Below, one piece after another: positions 32,676 to 43,000 of a stretch of 64,000 nt of DNA. The notes under the pieces are model-generated. The model made no database searches and was not told where the DNA came from. It saw only the letters and a program-made list of their open reading frames with translations. The stretch is from assembly GCA_003615045.1 (NCBI GenBank), contig ML014171.1:1-64000 (forward strand). The letters are read 5' to 3'. Position numbers and translations under genes: made by a program. This DNA comes from Caulochytrium protostelioides. Taxonomy: Eukaryota > Chytridiomycota > Caulochytriomycetes > Caulochytriales > Caulochytriaceae. The stretch's first letter is position 1. Every line of letters begins with the position of its first letter.

Positions 32676-35398
32676 TCAGCCGAACGTGGCACGGAAGACT
32701 TCCTTGAGGGTGGCTTCGCCCTCCAGGGCGTCCGCAGTGCGCTTTTCGGCCATCTGATTCAAGCAGGAGGTGACGCGCTCGTGGTGGTCAACATACATCT
32801 GCCCCATTTCGACGAGGAACTGCGCATCATACTCAGTGGGCACAATGTTCTGCGTCAAGCACGACTGGAGCAGTGCTGGGAACCCCGTGGCGAATCGGCC
32901 ATTGAGGCCGTCTGAGAACTGTGCGACGGAAAAGAAAATTATTTCACCAGATAAACCAGCATCCGGCCAACAGGAGGCATAGCAATCGGTGCAAAAAAAA
33001 GAATAGAAGGTGAGTTTCGATTGTTCTGTAGTACGACAGGGAACATCTAGGAGGAATCCCCATCAGAGCAGGAACTTACCAGGTACGCAATGTTTTCTTG
33101 CTGGGACATGTTGTACATGAACTTCTTGTCCTTGATGTTTTCGAGGAAGCATAGAATCGTGAGGACCAGGTTGTACACGCCTTCACTGTTGGCCCCTCCC
33201 CATCTCCTGTTCTCGGACGATAGATGCATTTTCTCCCTGACCGCGAGCGTCAGCAGCAGCTCGCAGAGCCCCACGCCCGCATCGGTCTTGCTTCGCCACG
33301 CAAACATGTGCTCCTGGTTGCGCCGATCCTCGGCTAAATCGGCCAAGCACCGAATGATCCGGGTCTGGACCTCGGCGTCCGAGCGTTCGATCCAGTCGCA
33401 GAGCAGGAAGATGCCGCCGCACTGTCGCATCACAGAGGAGGACTCGGAGTTGTTCTGGGTCGCGCTCCACAAACAGTCCACATAAGGGTCGATGCGGGGC
33501 TTAGACCAATTGGTCATGCGGCGCAAGATCTCGACCACGTAGACGATGCCGCCCGCCGAGCGGAACACGGCTTGGGCTTCGGGGTTGTCGTGGCAGAGCA
33601 AGCCCAGCGCCGTCACGATGTCCCGCAGGAGCGTGCGGTGGTGATACCGCGCGGCCATCGAGCACAGCGTTTGGACATATATGAGCGTCAGTCGCTGCCG
33701 CTCTTCCGCCTCAGCGATGAGCTGCGGGAAGAGGACCATCAGGTATGCCTGGATCTGCAGGAGCTGGCAGTCGGCGCGGCCCTTCACGGTCTCGGGCTGG
33801 TACCACAGGATGGACTCACACTGCGCGATGAGGAGCGGCGCCAAGAAGGGCCGCGCCTGGACCTCCTCTTCGCCGTTCACGCGGCGGAGCTCGACGATGC
33901 ACATCTGCAAAAAGAGATAGAACACGTCGACACGGATGTGTTGCCGGAGATGCATGGCGGTCGGGTCCTTGTACACGATGAGGGCCTCGTAGTACGCGCT
34001 CATGGGCGGGATGCACGGCAGGACGGCGAGACCCGTCCGGTCCTTGAAAAAGGCGGCGCAGGCGAGCACGGTCACGAGCCGCATGAGCGGCAAGTCGGTG
34101 TTGTACTTGCCCGGGCGGCCCAGCGGGTCGTGGAACGCCAGGGCACAGATCTGGGCGATCTGGGACGAGTAGCGTGTTACGAGCGTATCGTCGGTCGTGC
34201 AACGAACAACCAGGAGCATGAGGTCATGGCACATCTCGCGCGTCTCGCGCTCGCCCGTCTTGAGCGTCTCGACGCCCGCGGTGAAGAGCTCATCGAGCAC
34301 ATCGTAGTCATAAATCGACTTGGAGAGGTTGGTCTTGTTGTCCATGTCGTAGCACAGATCGTGATTCATAATCAGCATCGAGTTCGTCCGCGTCGAGAAG
34401 TCAACCGTTCGGTCAAGCATGCACCGCACGAGCCGCCTGTGAATCGCGGTTTCCCGCAGCACTGTGATGGTCGTCTCGCACTCGGGAAGCGACAAAAGAA
34501 GCTCGACCATCACGTTGGCCGGCACCATATCGCCGACCTCGTTAATCATGTTGATCAGCCCGTCACGGAAGCCTGTGTTGCGGAAGTAAAGCTGCATGAG
34601 GCCCGCGCGGCGTCGCGGTTTAGTGTGTGTACGCTCAATTAGATTGACCGCGATGGGATACCGCCATGAGACACCGACGCCGCGCAACGCCAGCGCAATG
34701 GCCCAGAAACTGGCAAGCGCGATATCGGGTTCCTTGAACCGCACCGCGCGCAGGTAGATGCCGAAAAAGTAGGCGAGCATGGGCTCGTTCAGGTCGGGTT
34801 CTTCGGGATCGTTGTTGCCCGCATACGGCAGCATGAAGATGAACCGTGTCATCTCGCGGCCGAGATCATACAGGTCCTTGCGATCCTGCAAGAAAATGAG
34901 CTGCGTGAACTGGTCCACGATCAGCGAGCACTGCGTAAACGGGTAGTACCCGAGGATGTGGCCCGTCAGCAGCTCTTTGAGCCTGTTGCACCAGAGTTTG
35001 AGCTTCTTCATTGGTACGGGGGTCTGGTTCATGTATTTGATGATTTTGTCATAGGGAAACCGTCGTGAGCGCTCGGACCAGCCGTCGATGTGGACATTGG
35101 GCAGCAGCGGCATCTTGACGGCTTCAGGTGCCGATGATCCAGGCTTCTTAGGGTCGTTTGCGGTCGCCAATACCAAATCGGAATCGAGCATGACCTCGGG
35201 ACCGTCACCGGAATCGACGTGCGACGCGACCTTCGCGTTCTTCGCCGACGTCACGACCATATCCTCGTTGATCGAGTCGCCGAAGACCCGCATCTTGACC
35301 ACATGTTTGCGGTCCTGTCGCCCCGTCGTCCAGGTAGAGAATCCGATGCGCAGCATTTCGTCCACAGCCGAATCCGCATGATGTAGCATTTCCACCAT
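32676..35398 (-). CDS. CFAP69-like armadillo-repeat protein (two exons)
   Basis: Probable cilia- and flagella-associated protein. The model is complement(join(32676..32918, 33080..35398)), 853 aa. The protein is helical throughout, consistent with ARM repeats. The C-terminal third carries a block resembling CFAP69: a helix pair, then GGIFLLCDWIE, then HMFAWRSKTDAG, then LCELLLTLA, in the same order as human GIFLLLDLL, HVNAWQGKKDQ and SLLIKLW. Exon 2 adds 80 residues, starting FSDGLNGRFATG. The intron has a perfect GTAAGT donor, and without it the frame would end ten residues later. Base composition is lower in GC than in the neighbours, suggesting stronger constraint on the protein. CFAP69 itself is about 940 aa in human. 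The family call is moderate; helical ciliary scaffold is the safer description. Confidence 0.65.
32919..33079 (-). other. Intron of the CFAP69-like gene
   Basis: 161 nt, phase 0, donor GTAAGT, acceptor CACAG after a T-rich tract. AT-rich inside. Confidence 0.85.
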
Positions 35399-38009
35399 CC
35401 AAAAGCGGCATCGATATAGTCAGAGAAGAGTGAGTCACAGGCATGCTGGACCCAGCAGGCGGGTCATACTGAAACCAAGTATGAGCCGACCGGGCAGCCT
35501 GCTGACATGGCGGCAGAGTGGCCGCCGTAAGACGGCCGTAGGCGATATCTCAGCGCCTGCAGAGAGCGACGAGAGGATTACCTTTCGTGGGGACCGCCCC
35601 ACCGGGGGCAAGGCGATGGGCTCGCGCATGACGGGCAGAGCTCAGGGCGAGCGGGCGGATCGGCGATGCCGGTGGGGCAGGCAGGCAGGCGACGCCGGCA
35701 GGCAGGCAGGAAGGCAGACAGGCAGGCGACGCCGGCACCGGGCCCAGATGGGCCCGAACCCCAGGACAATCGCGAGAGCAACGACCGGCTCGTGATGGCA
35801 CCGCGAGACGCTCGCGGAAGCCAAGACGGAGGTGCAGCTCGCACGTGGGCCTCGGCGCCAAGTGGGACAACGGGCAGCCCCCCGTGCGGGTCGTAACACG
35901 TGCTGCGCGACCCCCTCCGCCTACCCTCGGGGTGGTTGATGCACGAGAGGGGATCAGTCGGGAACGTGGGCGGTGGCGCGGCACTGGAGCACGGCTGCGA
36001 GGCGGGACGGTGACGCGACTGGGTCGATGATCGACATAGGCAACCACGCTACGCAGCCGCGGTCTGATCCGATGGGGCACGAGCCGAACCGATAGTGACG
36101 TGATGCGAGTTTCGTCTAAGAAGCTAGAGGTCTACGGCTAGAGGTCTGGGACGGTGGGGCTCGTTAGAGATGGCGTGAACCTACCGAGACGGCCTCGTAT
36201 CGATTCGTTGCCTGCGGCGTGGATCCCTGTCGTCATGATATCGTGGGGTCACGGCCCGCGTGCCGCATCTTCAACCTCTTAACCCCGGCGTCAGCTGGAC
36301 AAATCATCCCGCCCTTTACGATCCGGTTCATTTCCCGGTTGCGGGTGAACGCCGAGCCCTCCGGATTCCCTGTCGTGCAATTGTTGCACTGTCGGACATG
36401 GGTCTTGCTCATGGGCCGCTTGTGGGGCGTTCATCGCTCGCCTCATCGCCTCTGATTGCCTCCACCCCATCCGCTCCCCATAGCCGTATCCTGTCGGGTG
36501 CTACCTTGATACTCGGCCTCGCTCCTGTGTCCCCGCCAGCCCGTGTCTCCCGAGTCCTCTGGCGCTCACCTCCTTCTGGACGGCTATCACTGATGCGCAT
36601 CGACTGCCCCTGCGCCTTGCTCCGCCTTGCACCGCGCAGCAACCTGCCGATCATCACGTTGGCGCCCTGTGAGGAGCGCGAGAGCCGGGGCGCGACGGAC
36701 GAAAGCCCACAGGCCGGCGGGACGGGACCCGAGCGGCCTTTACGATGGCCTTTTTCTGTTCGTTCTGTTCGTGACGAGCATCGTTTGTCTCCAGTCGTCG
36801 GGTCGTGATGACTGTCTCTCATTCGCCCCCTCAGGCGCATGCGCGGCGGTGTCCGATGACCGATGGATGATCGAGCCGCGTTGTGGTGGCGACCGCGACG
36901 GGGACTTGCGATGCGCTTCGCAGCGCATGCTGCAATGAGTCTGTGACGACGCCCGCTCCGGTGTGTCCCTGCCGAGCGGCTCAGCCGCGCCCGGCTGAGC
37001 GGCATCTCATCGTTGCGGGGCAAGCGAGCCGTCTTGAGGCTGCCGTGTTATGGTTTCCGCCGGATTCGCGGCGCGCGCGCGCCGGCGTTCACCCTGCGTG
37101 CCCGCCCGCCGGCAGGCCGCTCCCGTGGGATTGGCTGATGCGGCTTGCCATGCGCTGGCCCGCGCGACGCCATTCGCCGAAGGCGGCGTTTCACGCGGCG
37201 CGCAGCCCCCGCATGGGTGTTGTCTCCCCTCTTTGGGAGGCCGACGTTTCGCGCGGGCAGAGACGCCGCGCCGGGCAGAGGCGTCGCGCCGGCCGCCGCG
37301 TTGTCAGGGCATCCCGATCGGTCCCGATGCCGTCGGTCGCGGGTCATAGGTCAGGCGCGCTCCCGTGGTTCGGCGGTCGCCTGGTGGGCATTCGGCAGGA
37401 TCAATCGAATGCGTGTGGCTCCTTCGCATGGCTTCGCTGGGGCCGTCGCCAACCGCATCCTGCATCCCGAGGTGGGCGTAGGTCCATTCGAACACGGTGA
37501 ACCGACACCGGCGCCTCTCTCGGCTGGCCCAGATCCTCTGCCGGCGTCGGTTCCAGCAAGTAGGGGGCAAGTGACCACAAGATATGGTTCATGACAGACG
37601 TGCATGGCATCAACAAACCGGCAGGCATCAACAAAGCGTTGTGACGCGCCCCCGCCGCAGTGTATACCGGTCCGAGGTCTCGCGCCTTGCCTCCGCGACG
37701 CCTGCCGCACGTTGACCCGAAAGCTGAGGAAACTTCGCTCGAAGGCGCAGTGAGAAGAAAACCCTCAGCAGCAGCGCTCGGTGATCTTTTTTTTTTCTCG
37801 ATAGGATGTCCGCCAGCCGTGACCCACCGTAATGGGCCATTGGCGAAAACCCATGACATGACACGGCGGTCGTTTTCGACCGCCATGACCTTATCTGCTG
37901 TGTTGGTCGGAAAGCCAGGCCTCTGTCCCTGAGGGCGAGGACCCGATCTTCGGAGCCGAAGGATGCGGGCGAGTTGAGAGACGCATCCCGGGCTTCGACC
38001 GCGACCACC
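35399..38009. other. Gene-poor intergenic stretch, part 1
   Basis: No recognisable gene. ORFs on both strands are short or low complexity. It includes a GGCA-type repeat (35675-35735), two copies of GGCATCAACAAA 18 bp apart (37606-37617 and 37624-37635) and a T-run at about 37788-37800. On the minus strand that run would be an A-tail-like tract, but no retroelement coding was found next to it. Confidence 0.5.
35675..35735. repeat. GGCA-type tandem repeat
   Basis: Runs of GGCA units alternate with a GCGACGCCGGCA spacer that occurs twice, so a short tetranucleotide array was itself duplicated. Confidence 0.85.
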
Positions 38010-38620
38010 AAGCACAGGTGGGACCATCGTCATGCGTCCGGGTCAAAATACCCCTACCACCTTTGTATCGCCGTATACATACGCCGGTATTGATCGTTAT
38101 CAACGCTGTTGTGCTGGACTATAATGCGACTCGCCGATTTAGTTCTTCAGAATCGTTTGACAGGTCTTTTGTCCATTATGCCGTGGAATATGTTAAGAGG
38201 TGGCAGGATGCGTTGATGCCATGTTCACCCAATCGATCTGAGAAAGCAGGATTTGGACACGATAGTCAAATGGATATATCCATGTATAAAGCATGGATTT
38301 TATCACATTTTAAAACCCTGGGGATTACCGTTCAGATCCCTGACGAACCGGAAACGAAGCTGCCAAAAATCAAAAGTAGATTCAATCGACTTTATAGACT
38401 GGCTCATGGGCCAACGTATAAGACGTATATGGAGATTCAGCTTTTGGAAATCGAGCTCTCTTCGACGGTCTGTTGACCCCTGCTTACCCCGAAATTCGCA
38501 TCCTGCCTGCTCATCGAAGCGTCTCTGGGATAAATCGCAACGATGTGCAAGCATCACTCGAATTCCGGGGTAATCATTACCCTACTAAGCATTCAGCGAT
38601 GTGAAGTCTTCGCAAGACGT
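38010..38620 (+). other. AT-rich island with an unplaced ORF
   Basis: This stretch is strikingly AT-richer than its surroundings. It contains a plus-strand reading frame ending at 38476. From its first ATG near 38215 it would encode only about 85 residues, but the frame is open from about 38018. The sequence looks protein-like, with Lys/Tyr-rich helical text such as YKAWILSHFKTLGI and IKSRFNRLYRLAHG, and it uses AT-ending codons unlike the host genes. I do not recognise the family. An inverted repeat follows (38483-38575). A degenerate foreign insert or a gene remnant is the likeliest reading. Confidence 0.4.
38483..38575. repeat. Inverted repeat at the edge of the AT-rich island
   Basis: CTTACCCCGAAATTCG at 38483-38498 is matched as a near-perfect inverted copy at 38559-38575 (CGAATTCCGGGGTAATC). 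A second, perfect palindrome GGGTAATCATTACCC lies at 38568-38582, overlapping the right arm. It may be the end of a small transposon-like insert or a hairpin element. Confidence 0.6.
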
Positions 38621-40094
38621 GCCGCAGAATCTTATACAAGCTCAGAACCACAACCTGTATCAGTTTGAAAACTCTCGTGACCCTTTTAAAACACTTTCAT
38701 AGCCCCCGATTTCCCGGCATGCCAGAGACGACGGTTCTGTCCGAATCGCCCAGTGCCGGATCGGCCTACTTTCTGCTCCCTGTCGGTTATCGTGCTGTCG
38801 GCGTGTCCCCGACCACTCTCAAGGCGGTTGTTCCTGAAGAGTCTGAACTTGTGATAAAGCGCGAAGCAGGCCGCTGTTGACACTGAGCTCTCATTCGGAG
38901 GTGTTGTTCCTCGGCGTTAGTGGAGCTGTGAAGGCCGGTGGGTGGGTCGTTGAAAGTGAGGACGAGCGTGCCCATGAGCGAGTGCGAGGGCAGAGTGTGG
39001 GCTCGGGCATGTCTATTTCGGGACGCCATTCCGCAAAGCACTTTACTTCACTTGCGGAGGCCGATCCCTACGGAGCGGGTTGTCCAAAATCCGTTGAGGT
39101 CTCACGGCATGACTACGCAGCAGGAGTGCGCACCATCGTAGTCGCCCATCTTTGAGCAGAACACCGCCTGTCTCGCGATCCGCGTAGCAGCTATGAAGCG
39201 AGTATTGACCCATTTTGCAGCAGTATCATTGCGAAAATGGTTAAAACGACTGTCTCGCGTGAATCGTCTGGTACCGGTTGAAGCCGCGGCACTTCCGAAA
39301 CGCCTCGGCCTAGCTTCCATCACGCTTCTGCATGGCTTCGCTATCTCAAACCCTGAGCTCCTCGGATCATGTCCGGATTTTATCGTCGCCAGCGAATCGG
39401 ACCCCGGCTCTGTCCGCTCGCGAGCATCACAGTATCAAGGGTCGAGACGAATGCGGCGGCAGGAATGGTGTCCCATACCGGTTTTTGTCAAGCCACGCCG
39501 CCGTGACCGAAGTACGGCGACAACGGGACGTGACCCTTTGCGAGGTAGGGAGGGGTGAGGAGGGGTGGGAGGACCCTCACGTTCGGGCGAAGAATGGGCA
39601 ACACGGCACCGTTTTCTTTCTTCCCCTTTGGCGCATGGACGGCGCGGAGCGGTCACGTGGCAACAGCGGAATGACGATCGAAGAGATACTCAAGGGTCTC
39701 CATGGTTGCGCTGGGCAGTGCGAGACGGCGCTGCTGGTCGCGCTTCCGATGGGCCCGCGCGGATGTTCGCACGAGCGCTGGGTCGGACCGCGCTTCCATC
39801 ATACCGCGCTTCCATCATACCCCGCCTCTTGACCCACACGGTCTTCTGGCCGTGAGCCACCACGGATCTCCGCCTCTGGGCCGTGTGCCGACGGCGTCGC
39901 ACCACCCTCCGGTCCATCACCACGACAGCCGGATCGACCGATTGGCTCGCTTGGTCGATCCCAGTCAGCGTGATCGATCTCCCAAGCTGTTCGATTGAGG
40001 AGATCATCCTCGCCTTGGATCGCCGGTGCTTCCTGACCTTCCGCGAGTGCTTCCTGACCTCCAACTTGAGCGATACGCTTATTCGGCGGTCGCT
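38621..40094. other. Gene-poor intergenic stretch, part 2 (RAD2/XPG upstream)
   Basis: No recognised gene. Composition rises gradually in GC toward the RAD2/XPG start. Two exact tandem duplications lie here: a 16-bp unit (39788-39803 and 39804-39819) and a 21-bp-period unit just before the start codon (GTGCTTCCTGACCT at 40026-40039 and 40047-40060). Confidence 0.5.
39788..39819. repeat. 16-bp perfect tandem duplication
   Basis: CCGCGCTTCCATCATA occurs twice, back to back, in the upstream region of RAD2/XPG. Confidence 0.9.
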
Positions 40095-43000
40095 ATGGGC
40101 GTGAAGGGCCTGTGGAGCCTGGTCGAGCCGGTGGCTCGGCCGGTGCGGATGGAGACCCTCCAGAACAAGCGGCTCGCGGTGGACGCGAGCATTTGGCTGC
40201 ACCAGTTCCTAGCCGCGATGCGCGATGGCGAAGGCAATGCGCTGCATGGCGCGCATATCGTCGGCTTCTTTCGCCGGATATGCAAACTTCTCTTCCATGG
40301 CATTCTACCCGTATTTGTCTTTGACGGCGACGTCCCCGCCATGAAGCGCCAGACCATTCTCAGACGACGTCAGCGCAAGACCGAGCAGCAAGAAACCGTC
40401 CAAGCCACGGCCGCGAAGCTGCTCGCTACCCGCGTGAAGCTTGCCGCCGTCACCGATTTACAGCAACAGCGCGCGGCGCGAAAGTCATCGGTACCATCAC
40501 CACCGTGCGGGGCTGCGAGCACAGCTCCTGTGGCAGTGGCGGCTAGTCCGGAGCCGAGCGCTGCGCATGCTTCTGGCGGCCACGGGCTGCTGGATATCGA
40601 TGCCGTGGGCCAGCGCGACGCGAAGCCACCGGGGCGCGCTACAAGTAAGCGTTCCTTGTCGACACCGCCGCCATCAGAGCCCCGCCCCCTACCCGACGTC
40701 GCGTTGTCAAAACCGTCGCTCTCGCGCGGGCTAACGGGAATACAGGCGAAAAAGACAAAGCTCGATGAAGAGTTTGTCTTACCTGCGGCGTCACTGCAAG
40801 GGGACGCGTTTGTGAACGACCCGCGGATGGCGACGCCGGACGATTTGCGGGATTTCGTCGCCGAGAATATCACGGACGCCGAGATACGGCGGCTCGATCT
40901 GGACTCCATGGCGTTCCGCGCGCTGCCGATTGAAGTGCAGCACGAGATCGTGATGGAAATGAAAACCAAGTCGCGGCACCCCTCGAAACAGCGTCTGCAA
41001 GCGATGCGCCAGCAGAAAAACGCGCTGGGGTTTAGCCATATGCAAATTCAGCATCTTGTCGACCGCCGAAAAATGATGGAGACGTATGCCGACTTTAACC
41101 GGACGGCGGGCGTTGCCGTCAATCCGCAGACCGCGATTCAAGAAGAGCGTCGCAAGAAGCTCGGTCGCAAGCTCGTGCCTCAGCGCATCGCGTCCGAGCG
41201 TGGAAAGCAGTATGTGCTCATCAAAGACGACCTGGCGGATGGCACCAGCGGATGGACTATGCAGGCCGTCCAGTCCAGCGGGAAGGCAGCGCTGGAGCGC
41301 GCGGCTCTAGCCCAGGCCGCCGCGGCGGCCGCGAAGCTTCCAATTAGCCTCCTATCGTCGTCATCCGAGAGCGATGAGAGTCATGATGACGACGAAACGA
41401 GTATTACTTACGATAGTGACGGCGTGCCGATCGATCGCGAGACGGCTGCGCATCAGCTAGTGACACAGTCGCATCTGCCGGACGGGGTCACGCCGCACGG
41501 CATGCTGATGAGCGCGGCGCAGTTTGAGGCACAGTGGACGCACGCGATGCCCGATAGCTTTGTGCAGCAGTATCCCAATGCGACGGCCATGCTTCACATC
41601 TGGCTGCATGACAAGAGCCTTGCCGATATCTCGGCGCAGCAAGACTTGCTGGCGGCCCAGCTCGCTTCGCTGGCCGATGCCGCTGAAGGCTCGGTCGAGG
41701 CCGGTCTCCGCTCAGGTCTGGACTTCTATGCCCAGTTCCTGGTGGCGCTGGCTTATTGGAAAGAAACAGGGTGTGTCCGCTGGGATCCGGATCCGACACA
41801 GACCATGACGGTCTCGACCCACGCTCCCAACACGACGACTCCTACGGTCGATTCTGTCCTCAACGCCAAGATTGCTCCTCCGCTAATGGATGCGTCTGCT
41901 ACGACGCATGAGGCTCCGCTTCCGCCGGAAGTCCCATCGTCATCACGTCTTCGTGGGTTCACACTGGACGACAGCTCCGATTCCGACAGTCTGAGCGATG
42001 CGGCGCTGACAAGGGGTCCCGTGCTTGACACGCCGCCGCAACGGCGGTCTGCCCAAGTATCGGGATCCCGGTCGCACGTCGTACCCCGATCACCGACGGC
42101 CTCTGCCGTGGCGATGACGCCACAGCAACCGTCGCGGTCGGTCCGTCGGCCCCTAGGTATCCTGCCGGCCGCCACGCTCAGCGCGATCACCGTCTCGCTC
42201 CCAACGCCTGCGGCAGCGGCAGTGCCGTCGCAACGTCCGGTACAAGGCTTCGTGATGGAAGACAGTTCCTCGGAGGTGGCATCCGAGCACGAAAGCGACT
42301 TTGAAGATGTTCCCATGGCCGCCGGCCCGCTTGCGATGGGAGAAGCGGACGCATCCCAGCCGGTGGCCGCGTTGCCGGTCGCCCATCGACCGGCGGTCGC
42401 GCCCGCCTCGCCGGCTCTTCCGTGCATTTCCATAGAAACGGCAGCGGGTCCTACGACTGCCGTGGCGAAGGGCCACGTTGCCACGGATGCTAATGCTAAT
42501 GCTAATGCTAATGCTGATGCTGATGTTGATGGTGAGCTCACACCGGCAGGCACCCTGTCGAGCACGCCGCCCTCGCGTGTGACTGTCGACGCAATCATCA
42601 CTCCGGCCCCGGAATCAGGCTTGGCTGTGAGTCGGGACGAAGCGTTTGTTTTAGATCAGGTGACGGAAGATCACGCGGTAGCCATGCCGTCTCTGGCTGA
42701 TCATCCTCCCAGCGCTGAGCTCCAGGATGGACCATCCCGCGGGGAGGCCAGCCCGGACGCGATAGGGTCCCGGTCTGCCTCGTCAATCGCGAGCGCCGGT
42801 GGCGATGCGACGACCGCCATCGCACTGAATGTGGTCGCGACACCCCTCACTTCGTCATCCGCCGTTGGCCTCGGCACCAGCAAAGGAATGATTGCGCTGC
42901 CGGACAGGCCCATGCCCGTCGGAAGCGTTTCTCTGCCTCTGGCGCTGCCGATGCGTTCAGGGCATGACAGTGTGGTGAGCCCGACGGCCGTGTCGGGCGC

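Noticed and set aside
37780-37805. T-run read as a possible retroposon A-tail on the minus strand
   Set aside because: No LINE, SINE or processed-gene sequence precedes it and no target-site duplication was seen.
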